Source: CAZOWW01 sp964583765 (GTDB lineage: Bacteria > Actinomycetota > Actinomycetes > Actinomycetales > Kineosporiaceae). Taken from it: 19,128 nt of DNA. The stretch spans positions 1 through 19,128 of the forward strand of contig CAZOWW010000112.1 of the NCBI GenBank assembly GCA_964583765.1. The letters run 5' to 3'. Below the pieces are notes generated by a model that was not told where the DNA came from, ran no database searches, and worked only from the letters and a program-made list of their open reading frames with translations. A program made the translations under genes and the position numbers. Shown here piece after piece: positions 1 to 6,653 of this stretch. Position 1 is the first letter of the stretch; every line of letters starts with the position of its first letter.

Positions 1-360
1 CACCTGGACGACCGACTCGAGGCCGGGCAGCCGCTGCCCGCGCTGCCACCGTGGCACGTCCAGGAGAACAAGTGGCGTGCGGCCCGGTACGGGCTCGACG
101 CGATCGTGATCCTCGACCGCGAGAACCACGAGCGACTGGTCACCGACGACCTCCTGGACCTGCTCAACCGGTTGGAACCGACCGCACGCCGGGTGGGTTG
201 TGCCGCCGAGCTCTCCGCCGTCGAGGACATTCTGCGGATCGGGGCCTCGTACCAGCGTCAGCGCCGGGTCGCGGAGCGCTCCCAGGGTGATCTCCGCGCA
301 GTCGTGCGTCACCTGGTGGACGAACTGGCGAGCGGGACGCCGCAGGCGCCGCAGGAGTGA
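1..360 (+). CDS. Carboxylate-amine ligase, YbdK/GCS2 family (C-terminal part)
   Basis: The gene enters from the left edge in frame 1; 119 codons and the stop are visible. YbdK proteins (PF04107, glutamate-cysteine ligase family 2) are ATP-dependent ligases with weak gamma-glutamyl-cysteine ligase activity and a poorly known natural substrate. The visible part carries the family's C-terminal signatures: a PPWHVQENKWRAARYGLDA segment at the start, a helical CAAELSAVEDIL stretch, then GASYQRQRRVA and GDLRAVVRHLVDEL at the end. ATP-binding residues lie outside the window. No strong terminator follows; a 9-bp inverted repeat with a 32-nt loop (416-465) is the only structure near the stop. Family assignment is from recognisable conserved C-terminal motifs; the true substrate is unknown. 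Confidence 0.85.
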   Translation, partial: HLDDRLEAGQPLPALPPWHVQENKWRAARYGLDAIVILDRENHERLVTDDLLDLLNRLEPTARRVGCAAELSAVEDILRIGASYQRQRRVAERSQGDLRAVVRHLVDELASGTPQAPQE

Positions 361-415
361 GGCCCGGCCCGCTCGCTCCCCCGGGCGGCCGCATGGCTGG
401 CGTTCCTCGACGGCC

Positions 416-465
416 GTCACCCGGCGTGTCCGGAAACCTGCCGTAACCCCGCCATTCCGGGTGAC
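416..465. repeat. 9-bp inverted repeat downstream of the ligase
   Basis: GTCACCCGG (416-424) and CCGGGTGAC (457-465) are perfect reverse complements separated by 32 nt. It lies between the ligase stop and the palindrome upstream of the small gene. It could be a weak terminator or a regulatory element; no T-tract follows. Confidence 0.35.
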
Positions 466-519
466 CAGCATCACTCTCCCCCGCGGCAGCTCGCCCCCGG
501 ACGCGGAATGCCGCCTACA

Positions 520-533
520 TTACTCGCGAGTAA
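520..533. promoter_or_regulatory. 14-bp perfect palindrome, TetR-type operator candidate
   Basis: TTACTCGCGAGTAA is a perfect palindrome 61 bp before the ATG of the 49-codon gene. Palindromes of this size and TTAC...GTAA symmetry are typical operators for TetR-family repressors in Actinobacteria, including some regulators of lipid metabolism. Its right edge overlaps TAACAT (531-536), which fits an actinobacterial -10 hexamer (TANNNT), so binding would be expected to block transcription. The palindrome is seen directly; the operator role is inferred. Confidence 0.55.
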
Positions 534-594
534 CATAGAGGCAGGCGGCGACCGAGCGACCGTCCGTCCGGTGCGACGGTAGGAGGCGAGCGAC

Positions 595-744
595 ATGGCC
601 ACGCTCGACACGGCGGAACCGGCCGGGGCCCTGCCGGCGCTGGAGCATCTGCTCCATCAGGCGCTGGAGATGGTGCTGCGACCGCTCACGGTCGACTTCA
701 GCGACATGGTCCTCGACGATCCACTCGAGGAGGACTGGCTCTGA
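595..744 (+). CDS. Small acidic protein, 49 aa, function unknown
   Basis: ATG at 595 follows a near-perfect ribosome-binding site AGGAGG (581-586) with an 8-nt spacer. Codon use is typical of the neighbouring genes, with almost every third base G or C. The product has a central helical, hydrophobic segment (PALEHLLHQALEMVLRPL, about residues 15-31) and a very acidic C-terminus (DDPLEEDWL). It has no signal peptide, membrane segment or cysteine. It is preceded by the 14-bp palindrome at 520-533 and stands as a single gene. I do not recognise the family. Strong RBS, codon bias and an operator-like site support a real gene; a helix with an acidic tail suggests a protein-binding peptide, but this is only a guess. 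Confidence 0.6.
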   Translation: MATLDTAEPAGALPALEHLLHQALEMVLRPLTVDFSDMVLDDPLEEDWL

Positions 745-842
745 CGGGTGCGGCCCGTCGGACGGAGAAGAGGCGTGTCCGCGCCACCGCGACGCAGAGC
801 CGGGCCATCACCCTGCATCACGACGGATCGCTCGTCAGGCAC

Positions 843-1044
843 CCGCACCGACGGTGCGGACACGACCTCTCCGCGACAGGAAACGCCATCGGCGGATCCT
901 GCCCTCACTCGGCGCATGCGCCGTCCACGAGTACCCGAGGCTGCACGGCGACTCACCCAGGCGCGAGTCACCGGAATCACCGATGCAGGCGATAGCACAC
1001 AAATCGGTCCGGTTGAACCGGACCGAGAGTGCGCTCTCACGTGC
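843..1044 (-). ncRNA. Possible structured transcript in a gene-free region
   Basis: The stretch 745-1115 holds no convincing protein gene but has dense perfect inverted repeats: CCGCACC/GGTGCGG (843-859), a 14-bp palindrome around GGCGCATGCGCC (910-923), GACTC/GAGTC (950-969), CGGTCCGGTT/AACCGGACCG with a 1-nt centre (1005-1025), and GAGAG/CTCTC with a TGCG loop (1025-1038). On the minus strand TTGGCG (1080-1075) and TAGGAT (1056-1051) are 18 bp apart, a reasonable sigma-70-type promoter that would start transcription near 1044 and read through all the repeats. No known RNA family is recognised and no clear terminator is seen, so this is a low-confidence candidate. Confidence 0.2.
1005..1025. 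repeat. 21-nt near-perfect palindrome
   Basis: Arms CGGTCCGGTT and AACCGGACCG are perfectly complementary around a single central G at 1015. It is immediately followed by a second small stem, GAGAG/CTCTC with loop TGCG (1025-1038). It may be an operator or part of an RNA; its role is unknown. Confidence 0.45.
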
Positions 1045-1115
1045 GGAGTTATCCTATCTGCGGTGCTTTGTCTACGCCAAGTAGTTCCAACGGTGACTTC
1101 CGTTGCACGCCGCGA

Positions 1116-1137
1116 CACCGGCCCCGAAGGGCCGGTG
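1116..1137 (-). terminator. UUCG-tetraloop terminator of the double-CBM gene
   Basis: On the minus strand the arms CACCGGCCC and GGGCCGGTG form a perfect 9-bp stem closed by a TTCG loop, the very stable cUUCGg tetraloop. It begins 34 nt after the stop codon of the double-CBM gene. There is no T-tract, which is common for actinobacterial terminators. Part of the stem is shared with an alternative 10-bp stem at 1132-1165. Confidence 0.7.
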
Positions 1138-1165
1138 GGGCACCGGCGATCCGGCGCCCCACCGG
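1132..1165 (-). repeat. Alternative 10-bp hairpin overlapping the terminator
   Basis: CCGGTGGGGC (1132-1141) and GCCCCACCGG (1156-1165) are perfect reverse complements around a 14-nt loop that can itself pair (CCGG/CCGG). It starts inside the right arm of the 1116-1137 hairpin, so the two stems are mutually exclusive. It may be a second terminator or a back-up structure. Confidence 0.4.
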
Positions 1166-1171
1166 TCGGTC

Positions 1172-2311
1172 TCAGGCGGCGGCGCAGGGCGCGCCGTTGA
1201 GGGCGAAGGCGGTCGGGACGGCGGGCGTGCCCGAGGAGGCACCGATGAACCCGAACGAGGCCGAACCACCGGCGGCCAGCGACGTGGCCCAGGCGGGCGC
1301 CGACACCGTCACCGCCGCTCCGGTCTGCGCATAACTCCCCATCCACAGCGAGGAGATCGTCTGGCCACCCGCGAAGTTCCAGGCGAGCTTCCAGTTCGCC
1401 ACCACAGGACCGAGGTTATTGATCTTCACGTCCGCCTGGTAGCCACCCGGCCAGGAGGCGGTGATCCGGTAGGCCACGGAGCAGGTGGGCTTCGGAGCGG
1501 TCGTAGTGGTCGTGGTGACCGGCGGAGTGGTCGTCGTCGTGGTCGTCGTGGGCGGGACGGGCGACTTCGTCGTGGTGGTGGGCGGGAGGCAGGAGGCGGC
1601 GGCCGTGCTCGGGGTGACGGAGGGCGCGACGGTCGCGGTGCCCGCGGCGCTCAGGGTGACGACGACCGAGTCGATGTAGAACGAGGTCGCGAAGCCGGGG
1701 CCGGGCAGGGCACAGCCCACGGGGCCGTAGGTGTACTGCAGTTGCGCCGGGTTGGGGAGCGTTCCGCCGGTCATCGAGCCGGCGGTCGTGGTGGAGTCCC
1801 AGTACAGGACCCCGGGGATGAAGCCGGCCGTGTTGTGCGACCAGGCACCCGCGGCGGCGATCACATTGGTGGTCGACCCCGAGGTCACCGAGTAGCTGGA
1901 GGGGCCGAACTGCATGTAGGCGGCCGGCTGGCCCGGCGCCAGCTGGATCCAGGCCGAGACCTGGTAGGAGTGGTACAGGGCGAGCACGCCGGTCGGGACG
2001 GACACCGACACGGTCGATCCCTGGGTGAAGCCCGTGACCTTCAGGGCATGGGTGCCGGACTGCGCCGCCTCGGTGGTGTTGCTGAGGGTCACCCCGGGGC
2101 TGTTGCCCCAGCCCTGGGTGGTGCCGTCCTCGAAGTCGTAGGTGGCCACCACCGCACCGGGCGAGGTGATCGTCGTCGCCACGGTCCCCGTGGCAGTGGC
2201 CCCGGCGGCCTGCGAGATGCCCAGACCTGCGCCTGCGACACCCACTCCGGCCGCGGCCAAAAGGCTCGCGCCGAGTAATACGCGGAAGGTGATCCGCGAC
2301 CTGGAATGCAT
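1172..2311 (-). CDS. Secreted two-module carbohydrate-binding protein (CBM4/9-like + CBM2)
   Basis: 379 aa. ATG at 2311 is chosen because GGAGAGGGG lies 8-16 nt upstream and a clear Sec signal peptide starts there (basic MHSRSR, hydrophobic core 8-30, cleavage near Ala36). Residues about 55-220 form a beta-sandwich resembling CBM4/9 or CBM22-type domains (YDFEDGTTQGWGN, ...SGTHALKVTG). A Thr/Pro-rich linker spans about 227-275, with long runs of Thr. Residues 277-376 are a CBM2 cellulose- or chitin-binding module, with terminal Cys277 and Cys376 positioned for the usual disulfide and several Trp (287, 307, 311, 323, 341) of the type that stack on sugar rings. No glycoside hydrolase domain is present, whereas this pair normally flanks a xylanase or cellulase. 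It could anchor cells, help substrate disruption, or be an enzyme that lost its catalytic core. The N-terminal family is less certain than CBM2. Confidence 0.85.
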   Translation of the reverse strand: MHSRSRITFRVLLGASLLAAAGVGVAGAGLGISQAAGATATGTVATTITSPGAVVATYDFEDGTTQGWGNSPGVTLSNTTEAAQSGTHALKVTGFTQGSTVSVSVPTGVLALYHSYQVSAWIQLAPGQPAAYMQFGPSSYSVTSGSTTNVIAAAGAWSHNTAGFIPGVLYWDSTTTAGSMTGGTLPNPAQLQYTYGPVGCALPGPGFATSFYIDSVVVTLSAAGTATVAPSVTPSTAAASCLPPTTTTKSPVPPTTTTTTTTPPVTTTTTTAPKPTCSVAYRITASWPGGYQADVKINNLGPVVANWKLAWNFAGGQTISSLWMGSYAQTGAAVTVSAPAWATSLAAGGSASFGFIGASSGTPAVPTAFALNGAPCAAA

Positions 2312-2887
2312 GGAGCAACCCCTCTCCGTCAATCCCGGGACGCATTTCAGCTTCTCCGGGATGCCCTGTCCACGCCACGCAGAAGGTCCCGAGGACCAGC
2401 GCCCGACAAGGATGTGATCTGCCATGCATCCGGTCAATCGCCTCGTTCGGACGCGGCTGTGTAAGATATGTCACGTAACGGACAGCGATTCCACGGCTGC
2501 GATTCGTCGCTCTCCGCGGCCGCCACCTCACCCCATCGGGCAGGGGCGCTTCCCTTGAGGGCAGGCGTGCAGCGATCGCCCTCCCCCGCATGAGCACGGC
2601 ATTCCCCGAAGAGCGGGTCTCTCCACGGCACCCGTCACGCCGGCCCCCGACCGCCCCGGAGGGCGGAGGCTCCATCACGGGCAGTGCCGGGCTCCCCGAC
2701 AACCACGCCACGGGACCGGCGGCACCCGACCATGACATCCACGGGAAGGCACTCGGCGCGTCCCTCGCCGTGGAATCGGCGTCCCCTCACCGTCGAATAC
2801 ATTTCCGGGAGATCCCGGCCCGCAGGGACTTCCCCGCGCGAAATGGCTCGCCCTGCCCTCGTCACCCCGGGTCGGCGAGAGGGCCCT

Positions 2888-2905
2888 CGCCGCCGCGCGG
2901 CGGCG
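2888..2905. repeat. 18-bp perfect GC palindrome
   Basis: CGCCGCCGC directly followed by GCGGCGGCG. It is a perfect palindrome with no loop, about 330 bp upstream of valS. It may arise from base composition; function unknown. Confidence 0.35.
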
Positions 2906-3025
2906 CCCGAACCGTCCGGCCGAAGCCCGTTGCCGGACCCCCGGCCGGCGGCGTCACCCGCGGGACCCCGGCCCGACCCCCGCCGCGCCGCCGGAACTCG
3001 GTCCCGACTCCGTCGTGGCGCCGCC

Positions 3026-3031
3026 TAGACT
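3026..3031 (+). promoter_or_regulatory. valS: Candidate -10 element upstream of valS
   Basis: TAGACT matches the actinobacterial -10 pattern TANNNT and lies 207 bp before the GTG start. No good -35 is seen 16-18 bp upstream, so this rests on the hexamer alone. It would give valS an untranslated leader of roughly 200 nt. Confidence 0.3.
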
Positions 3032-3238
3032 GATGACAGGAGTGTGCTGATCCGGGTGATCCGTTCATCGGCACGGTCCGTTCGCCGGCACGGTCCACTC
3101 ACGGGTCGGGCCGGCCCGAGCGGCCGTGACCGACCCCGTCGACGGTGTCCTCCGCCAGTGTCAGATGCCCGGGGCACCGCCCGCCGGGTGCGCGCCATCC
3201 GCCGTGATGGCCACATGGAATGGGAAAGGGTGTGTCAG

Positions 3239-5803
3239 GTGACGCGCTACGGGTCTCCGCTCCCGGAGAAGCCCTCGTTGGAGGGGCTGGAGGGGAAGTG
3301 GTCCCAGTTCTGGAGCGAGGCCGAGGTCTACCGCTTCGGCCGCCCGGGCAGCCGCGACGCCGTGTTCTCCATCGACACCCCGCCGCCGACGGTGAGCGGC
3401 TCGCTGCACGTGGGACACGTGTTCAGCTACACGCACACCGACATCGTCGCCCGGTTCCAGCGCATGCGCGGGCGCCACGTCTTCTACCCGATGGGCTGGG
3501 ACGACAACGGCCTGCCCACCGAACGCCGGGTGCAGAACTACTACGGGGTGCGTTGCGACCCGTCGCTGCCGTACGACCCGGACCTGCCGGTGCCCACGCC
3601 GATGACCGAGCGCAGCGGCAAGGAGCGCAAGGCTCCGGCGGTGAGCGTCTCGCGGCGTAACTTCGTCGAGCTCTGCGAGCGGCTCACGGCCGAGGACGAG
3701 AAGGTCTTCGAGCAGCTGTGGCGCACGCTCGGGCTCTCCGTCGACTGGTCGCTGACCTACACCACGGTCGGTGCGCGGGCCCAGGGGATGTCGCAGGCCG
3801 CCTTCCTGCGCCTTGTGCGCTCGGGGCAGGTCTACCAGTCCGAGGCGCCCACCATGTGGGACGTCACCTTCCAGACCGCGGTGGCGAACGCCGAGATCGT
3901 CGACAAGGAGGTGACCGGTGCCTACCACCGGTTGACCTTCCTCGTGGACGACCGCGAGGTGTTCATCGAGACCACCCGGCCGGAGCTGCTGCCGGCCTGT
4001 GTGGCGATGGTCGCCCACCCGGACGACGAGCGGTACCAGCCGTTGTTCGGCAAGGAGGCCACCTCGCCCCTGTTCGGCGTGCGGATCCCCGTGCTCGCGC
4101 ACGAGCTGGCCGCACCCGACAAGGGCACCGGCATCGCGATGGTGTGCACCTTCGGCGACCTCAACGACGTCACCTGGTGGCGGGAGTTCCAGCTGCCCAG
4201 CCGCACCGTGGTGGGTCGGGACGGCCGGATCCTCCCGCTGGACTTCGCGTCCCTGCCGACGGCCGACCCCGAGCGGGCCCAGCGGGTGCACGACCAGCTC
4301 GTCGGCAAGAGCGTGCACACCGCGCGCGAGATCGTCGTCGCGGCGTTGCGCGAGGACGGCTCGATGACCGGCGAGCCCCGCCCGACCACGCGGGCCGTGA
4401 AGTTCTACGAGAAGGGCGAGCGCCCGCTCGAGATCGTCAGCAGCCGGCAGTGGTTCATCCGCACCGTCGAGCACCGCAGCGACTTCCTCGCCCGGGGCGA
4501 GGAGCTCCAGTGGGTGCCCGCGTACATGAAGTCCCGTTACGACGACTGGGTCCGTGGCCTGAACAGTGACTGGCTGATCAGCCGCCAGCGGTTCTTCGGC
4601 GTGCCGTTCCCGCTGTGGTACCCCCTGGACGACGACGGGCAGCCCCTCTACGACAAGGCGATCCTGCCGGAGGAGTCCACACTGCCGGTCGACCCGGCCA
4701 GCGTCTGCCCGCCCGGCTACGACGAGAGCCGTCGGGGGCGCCCGGGCGGCTTCATCGGCGAGCCGGACGTCATGGACACCTGGGCGACGTCGTCCCTGAC
4801 CCCGCAGCTGGCCTGCGGCTGGCTGGACGACCCGGAGCTCTTCGCCCAGACCTATCCGATGGACCTGCGCCCGCAGGCACACGACATCATCCGTACCTGG
4901 TTGTTCACCACGGTGGTCCGCTCCCACCTGGAGCACGACACGCTGCCCTGGCGACGGGCGGCCCTCTCCGGCTGGATCCTGGACCCCGACCGCAAGAAGA
5001 TGTCGAAGTCGCAGGGCAATGTCGTCACCCCCGGCCATCTCCTGGAGGAGTTCGGCGCCGACGCCGTGCGGTACTGGGCGGCCAGCGGGCGACCGGGCAC
5101 CGACACCGCCTTCGACAAGCAGCAGATGAAGATCGGCCGCCGTCTCGCGACCAAGATCCTCAATGCGAGCCGGTTCGTGCTCACCCTGCCCGAGACGGGC
5201 GAGCGGACCGGGTCCCTCGAGCCCGTGGACACCGCCGTCCTGGGCGTCCTGGCGACGACCGTGACCGAGGCGACGGCCGCCCTCGAGGCCTTCGACTACA
5301 CGACGGCGCTGGAGCGGGTCGAGCGCTTCTTCTGGTCGTTCTGCGACGACTACATCGAACTGGTCAAGGACCGCGCCTACCGCCCGGACGACGCCGCCGG
5401 CATCGGGGCGCGCCGGACCCTGCGGCATGTGCTCGACGTGGTGGCCCGGCTGCTCGCCCCGTTCCTGCCGTACACCACGGAGGAGTGCTGGTCCTGGACC
5501 CACGAGGACAGCGTCCACCGCGCGCCGTGGCCGACCCCGCAGGAGGCGGCCGCAGGGGTGGAGGCGCACCGGGCGGAGCTCGTGGCCGTGTCGTCGGCGG
5601 CCCTGTCCGCGATCCGCAAGGCGAAGTCCTCGGCCCAGCTGTCCATGCGGGCCGAGGTCGCCCGGGTCGTCCTGTCCGGACCGGCCGAGCTCCTGGAGTC
5701 GGTCCGGGACGTCGAGAGCGATCTGCAGGCGGCGAGCCACACCGCCGAGATCGTCCGGATGGTGGCAGAGGGTACGGAGCTCGCGGCCACCGTGGAGCGG
5801 TAG
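3239..5803 (+). CDS. valS: Valine--tRNA ligase
   Basis: 854 aa. It charges tRNA-Val with valine in the cytoplasm and edits mis-activated threonine. GTG at 3239 is preferred because AAAGGG (3225-3230) sits 8 nt upstream and the protein then starts MTRYGSPLPEKPSLEGLEGKW, as expected; the frame stays open upstream and an ATG at 3215 lacks an RBS. The class I HIGH motif appears as HVGH (57-60), after TPPPTVSGSL. FYPMGWDDNGLPTE follows, the form seen in the archaeal-like ValRS group rather than the E. coli type. The CP1 editing domain includes ETTRPELLPACVAMVAHP (about 243-260). KMSKS is at 587-591, followed by the tRNA-binding helical domain to about 800. The protein stops without the long C-terminal coiled coil of E. 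coli ValRS. It is single, flanked by a long leader and a triple hairpin array. Confidence 0.95.
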   Translation: MTRYGSPLPEKPSLEGLEGKWSQFWSEAEVYRFGRPGSRDAVFSIDTPPPTVSGSLHVGHVFSYTHTDIVARFQRMRGRHVFYPMGWDDNGLPTERRVQNYYGVRCDPSLPYDPDLPVPTPMTERSGKERKAPAVSVSRRNFVELCERLTAEDEKVFEQLWRTLGLSVDWSLTYTTVGARAQGMSQAAFLRLVRSGQVYQSEAPTMWDVTFQTAVANAEIVDKEVTGAYHRLTFLVDDREVFIETTRPELLPACVAMVAHPDDERYQPLFGKEATSPLFGVRIPVLAHELAAPDKGTGIAMVCTFGDLNDVTWWREFQLPSRTVVGRDGRILPLDFASLPTADPERAQRVHDQLVGKSVHTAREIVVAALREDGSMTGEPRPTTRAVKFYEKGERPLEIVSSRQWFIRTVEHRSDFLARGEELQWVPAYMKSRYDDWVRGLNSDWLISRQRFFGVPFPLWYPLDDDGQPLYDKAILPEESTLPVDPASVCPPGYDESRRGRPGGFIGEPDVMDTWATSSLTPQLACGWLDDPELFAQTYPMDLRPQAHDIIRTWLFTTVVRSHLEHDTLPWRRAALSGWILDPDRKKMSKSQGNVVTPGHLLEEFGADAVRYWAASGRPGTDTAFDKQQMKIGRRLATKILNASRFVLTLPETGERTGSLEPVDTAVLGVLATTVTEATAALEAFDYTTALERVERFFWSFCDDYIELVKDRAYRPDDAAGIGARRTLRHVLDVVARLLAPFLPYTTEECWSWTHEDSVHRAPWPTPQEAAAGVEAHRAELVAVSSAALSAIRKAKSSAQLSMRAEVARVVLSGPAELLESVRDVESDLQAASHTAEIVRMVAEGTELAATVER

Positions 5804-5812
5804 CCGCCCCAC

Positions 5813-5841
5813 GTACTGCCGTGCCCCACGTACGGCAGTAC
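5813..5841 (+). terminator. First hairpin after valS
   Basis: GTACTGCCGT (5813-5822) and ACGGCAGTAC (5832-5841) form a perfect 10-bp stem with a 9-nt loop, starting 10 nt after the valS stop codon. No T-tract follows. Confidence 0.55.
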
Positions 5842-5855
5842 CGCAGGCAGCGTTC

Positions 5856-5872
5856 TGCCCCAGATCGGGGCA
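5856..5872 (+). terminator. Second hairpin after valS
   Basis: TGCCCC/GGGGCA with an AGATC loop, a 6-bp stem between the two larger hairpins. It may help termination; weak alone. Confidence 0.35.
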
Positions 5873-5876
5873 TCTG

Positions 5877-5919
5877 TCGGCCGGCGTGTCCCCCGGATCC
5901 CGGGGGGCACGCCGGCCGA
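5877..5919 (+). terminator. Strong 20-bp-stem terminator of valS
   Basis: TCGGCCGGCGTG pairs with CACGCCGGCCGA, followed by one T-G wobble, CCCCC/GGGGG and GG/CC around an ATC loop, giving a nearly perfect 20-bp stem. It is by far the most stable of the three structures after valS. The stem is symmetric, so it could also stop leftward transcription. Confidence 0.75.
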
Positions 5920-6320
5920 TCTGCAACCGAGTTCGTGGCCCGAACGACCAATCGCTGCGGTTCGGGTACCGGAAAGGGCACGACAGCGACGGTTACCGTC
6001 GCATATACGGTGAGCACCACTTTGTCCTGCCGATTGCGGCTAGATTTCCTGCCCATGGCCGGACGGAGAAGAGTGTGCGCGGGGCTTCGCCTGGCCGTTC
6101 CGGTCGAGGGTCCGCCGGTGCCGGGAACGCGCCGATCCGCCGTCGTGGATCGGCAGCAGGGGGTCGGTGCACCGTTCGCGGGAGCACGACCAGGTCGATC
6201 ACCGTGGATCCGGCGATCGACGCCCGGGAGCGGGCGCGCCCGGCCTCCCGTACGGCGTGGATCAGGTTCCCCCGCGGAACACGGCGATCGCTCCCTTCCG
6301 ACAAGTCCCGGGGCGGCATA

Positions 6321-6611
6321 GTGAGAGTTCTCGGCGTGGTGGCGGTACTGGTGGTGGCGCTCGGTACGGTCGTCTGGTGGTTGCGCGGCGACGCGCCCGA
6401 CTACTCGGGGGCCAATCTGGCCAAGGCCGTGGTGAGCACCGAACAATTGAATGCCAACACCACCCTGACGGATGTCCGGTGTCCTGACGTCCAGAAGGTC
6501 AAGAAGGACTCGTTCACCTCCTGCTCGGCGACACTGGCCGGGATGTCGATCACGGTGCACGTGATCTGGACCGACGACAAGGGTCACTTCACCCTGCAGA
6601 TCATCAACTGA
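6321..6611 (+). CDS. Small membrane-anchored DUF4333-like protein
   Basis: 96 aa from GTG at 6321. The start is tentative: only GGGGCGG lies upstream as a weak RBS, but the product then begins directly with one hydrophobic segment (residues 3-21), expected for an uncleaved anchor or signal. The rest resembles DUF4333 domains of actinobacterial secreted proteins: a helical ANLAKAVVSTEQLN stretch, then VRCPDVQ...SCSATL with Cys54 and Cys68 positioned for a disulfide, and beta strands SITVHVIW and FTLQIIN at the end. The domain is exported and its function is unknown. The gene is single; the pentapeptide-repeat gene converges from the other side. Family call is from the CPD...C pattern, moderate certainty. 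Confidence 0.65.
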   Translation: MRVLGVVAVLVVALGTVVWWLRGDAPDYSGANLAKAVVSTEQLNANTTLTDVRCPDVQKVKKDSFTSCSATLAGMSITVHVIWTDDKGHFTLQIIN

Positions 6612-6653
6612 CCTGCGGATCATGCACTGACCGGACCCGCAACCCCCGGGTAC

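Larger units (their letters stand above)
2312..3238. other. Long intergenic region between the double-CBM gene and valS
   Basis: 927 bp between two divergent genes; no open frame here has a ribosome-binding site or a plausible composition. Next to the CBM gene, a potential leader stem pairs ATCCCGG with CCGGGAT around a 16-nt loop just before its RBS, and GGTCC/GGACC (2385-2397) forms a small hairpin. An 18-bp perfect palindrome, CGCCGCCGC/GCGGCGGCG, occupies 2888-2905. A TAGACT hexamer at 3026-3031 is a possible -10 element for valS. The part 2600-3000 is very C-rich on this strand and shows nothing else. Confidence 0.5.
5804..6320. other. Intergenic region after valS
   Basis: 517 bp. The first 115 bp hold three successive hairpins, listed separately, and an 11-bp direct repeat GCCCCACGTAC (5806-5816 and 5823-5833). 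The remainder (5920-6320) shows no gene with an RBS. A TAGATT hexamer at 6041-6046 could be a -10 element for the downstream small gene, but no matching -35 is seen. Confidence 0.45.

Noticed and set aside
854..1084. Plus-strand frame of 76 codons with a plausible-looking end (AELSYLRCFVYAK)
   Set aside because: No RBS, a start inside a hairpin, and A/T-ending and rare codons including TTA, unlike neighbouring genes. It overlaps the inverted repeats.
1103..2278. Plus-strand frame opposite the double-CBM gene
   Set aside because: Arg/Gly-rich shadow; the minus strand carries clear signal peptide and CBM domains.
2312..2437. Longer N-terminus of the double-CBM protein (start at 2437)
   Set aside because: The extension would put 42 extra residues before a proper signal peptide, and the RBS matches the ATG at 2311.
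3161..5926. 921-codon open frame antisense to valS
   Set aside because: It mirrors valS codons; the product is rich in Arg, Gly, His and Pro with no domain, as expected for a shadow of a high-GC gene.
6056..6321. 88-codon frame overlapping the DUF4333 start (TAGTG junction)
   Set aside because: Arg/Pro/Gly-rich with no RBS or domain; only the overlap and a nearby TAGATT spoke for it.
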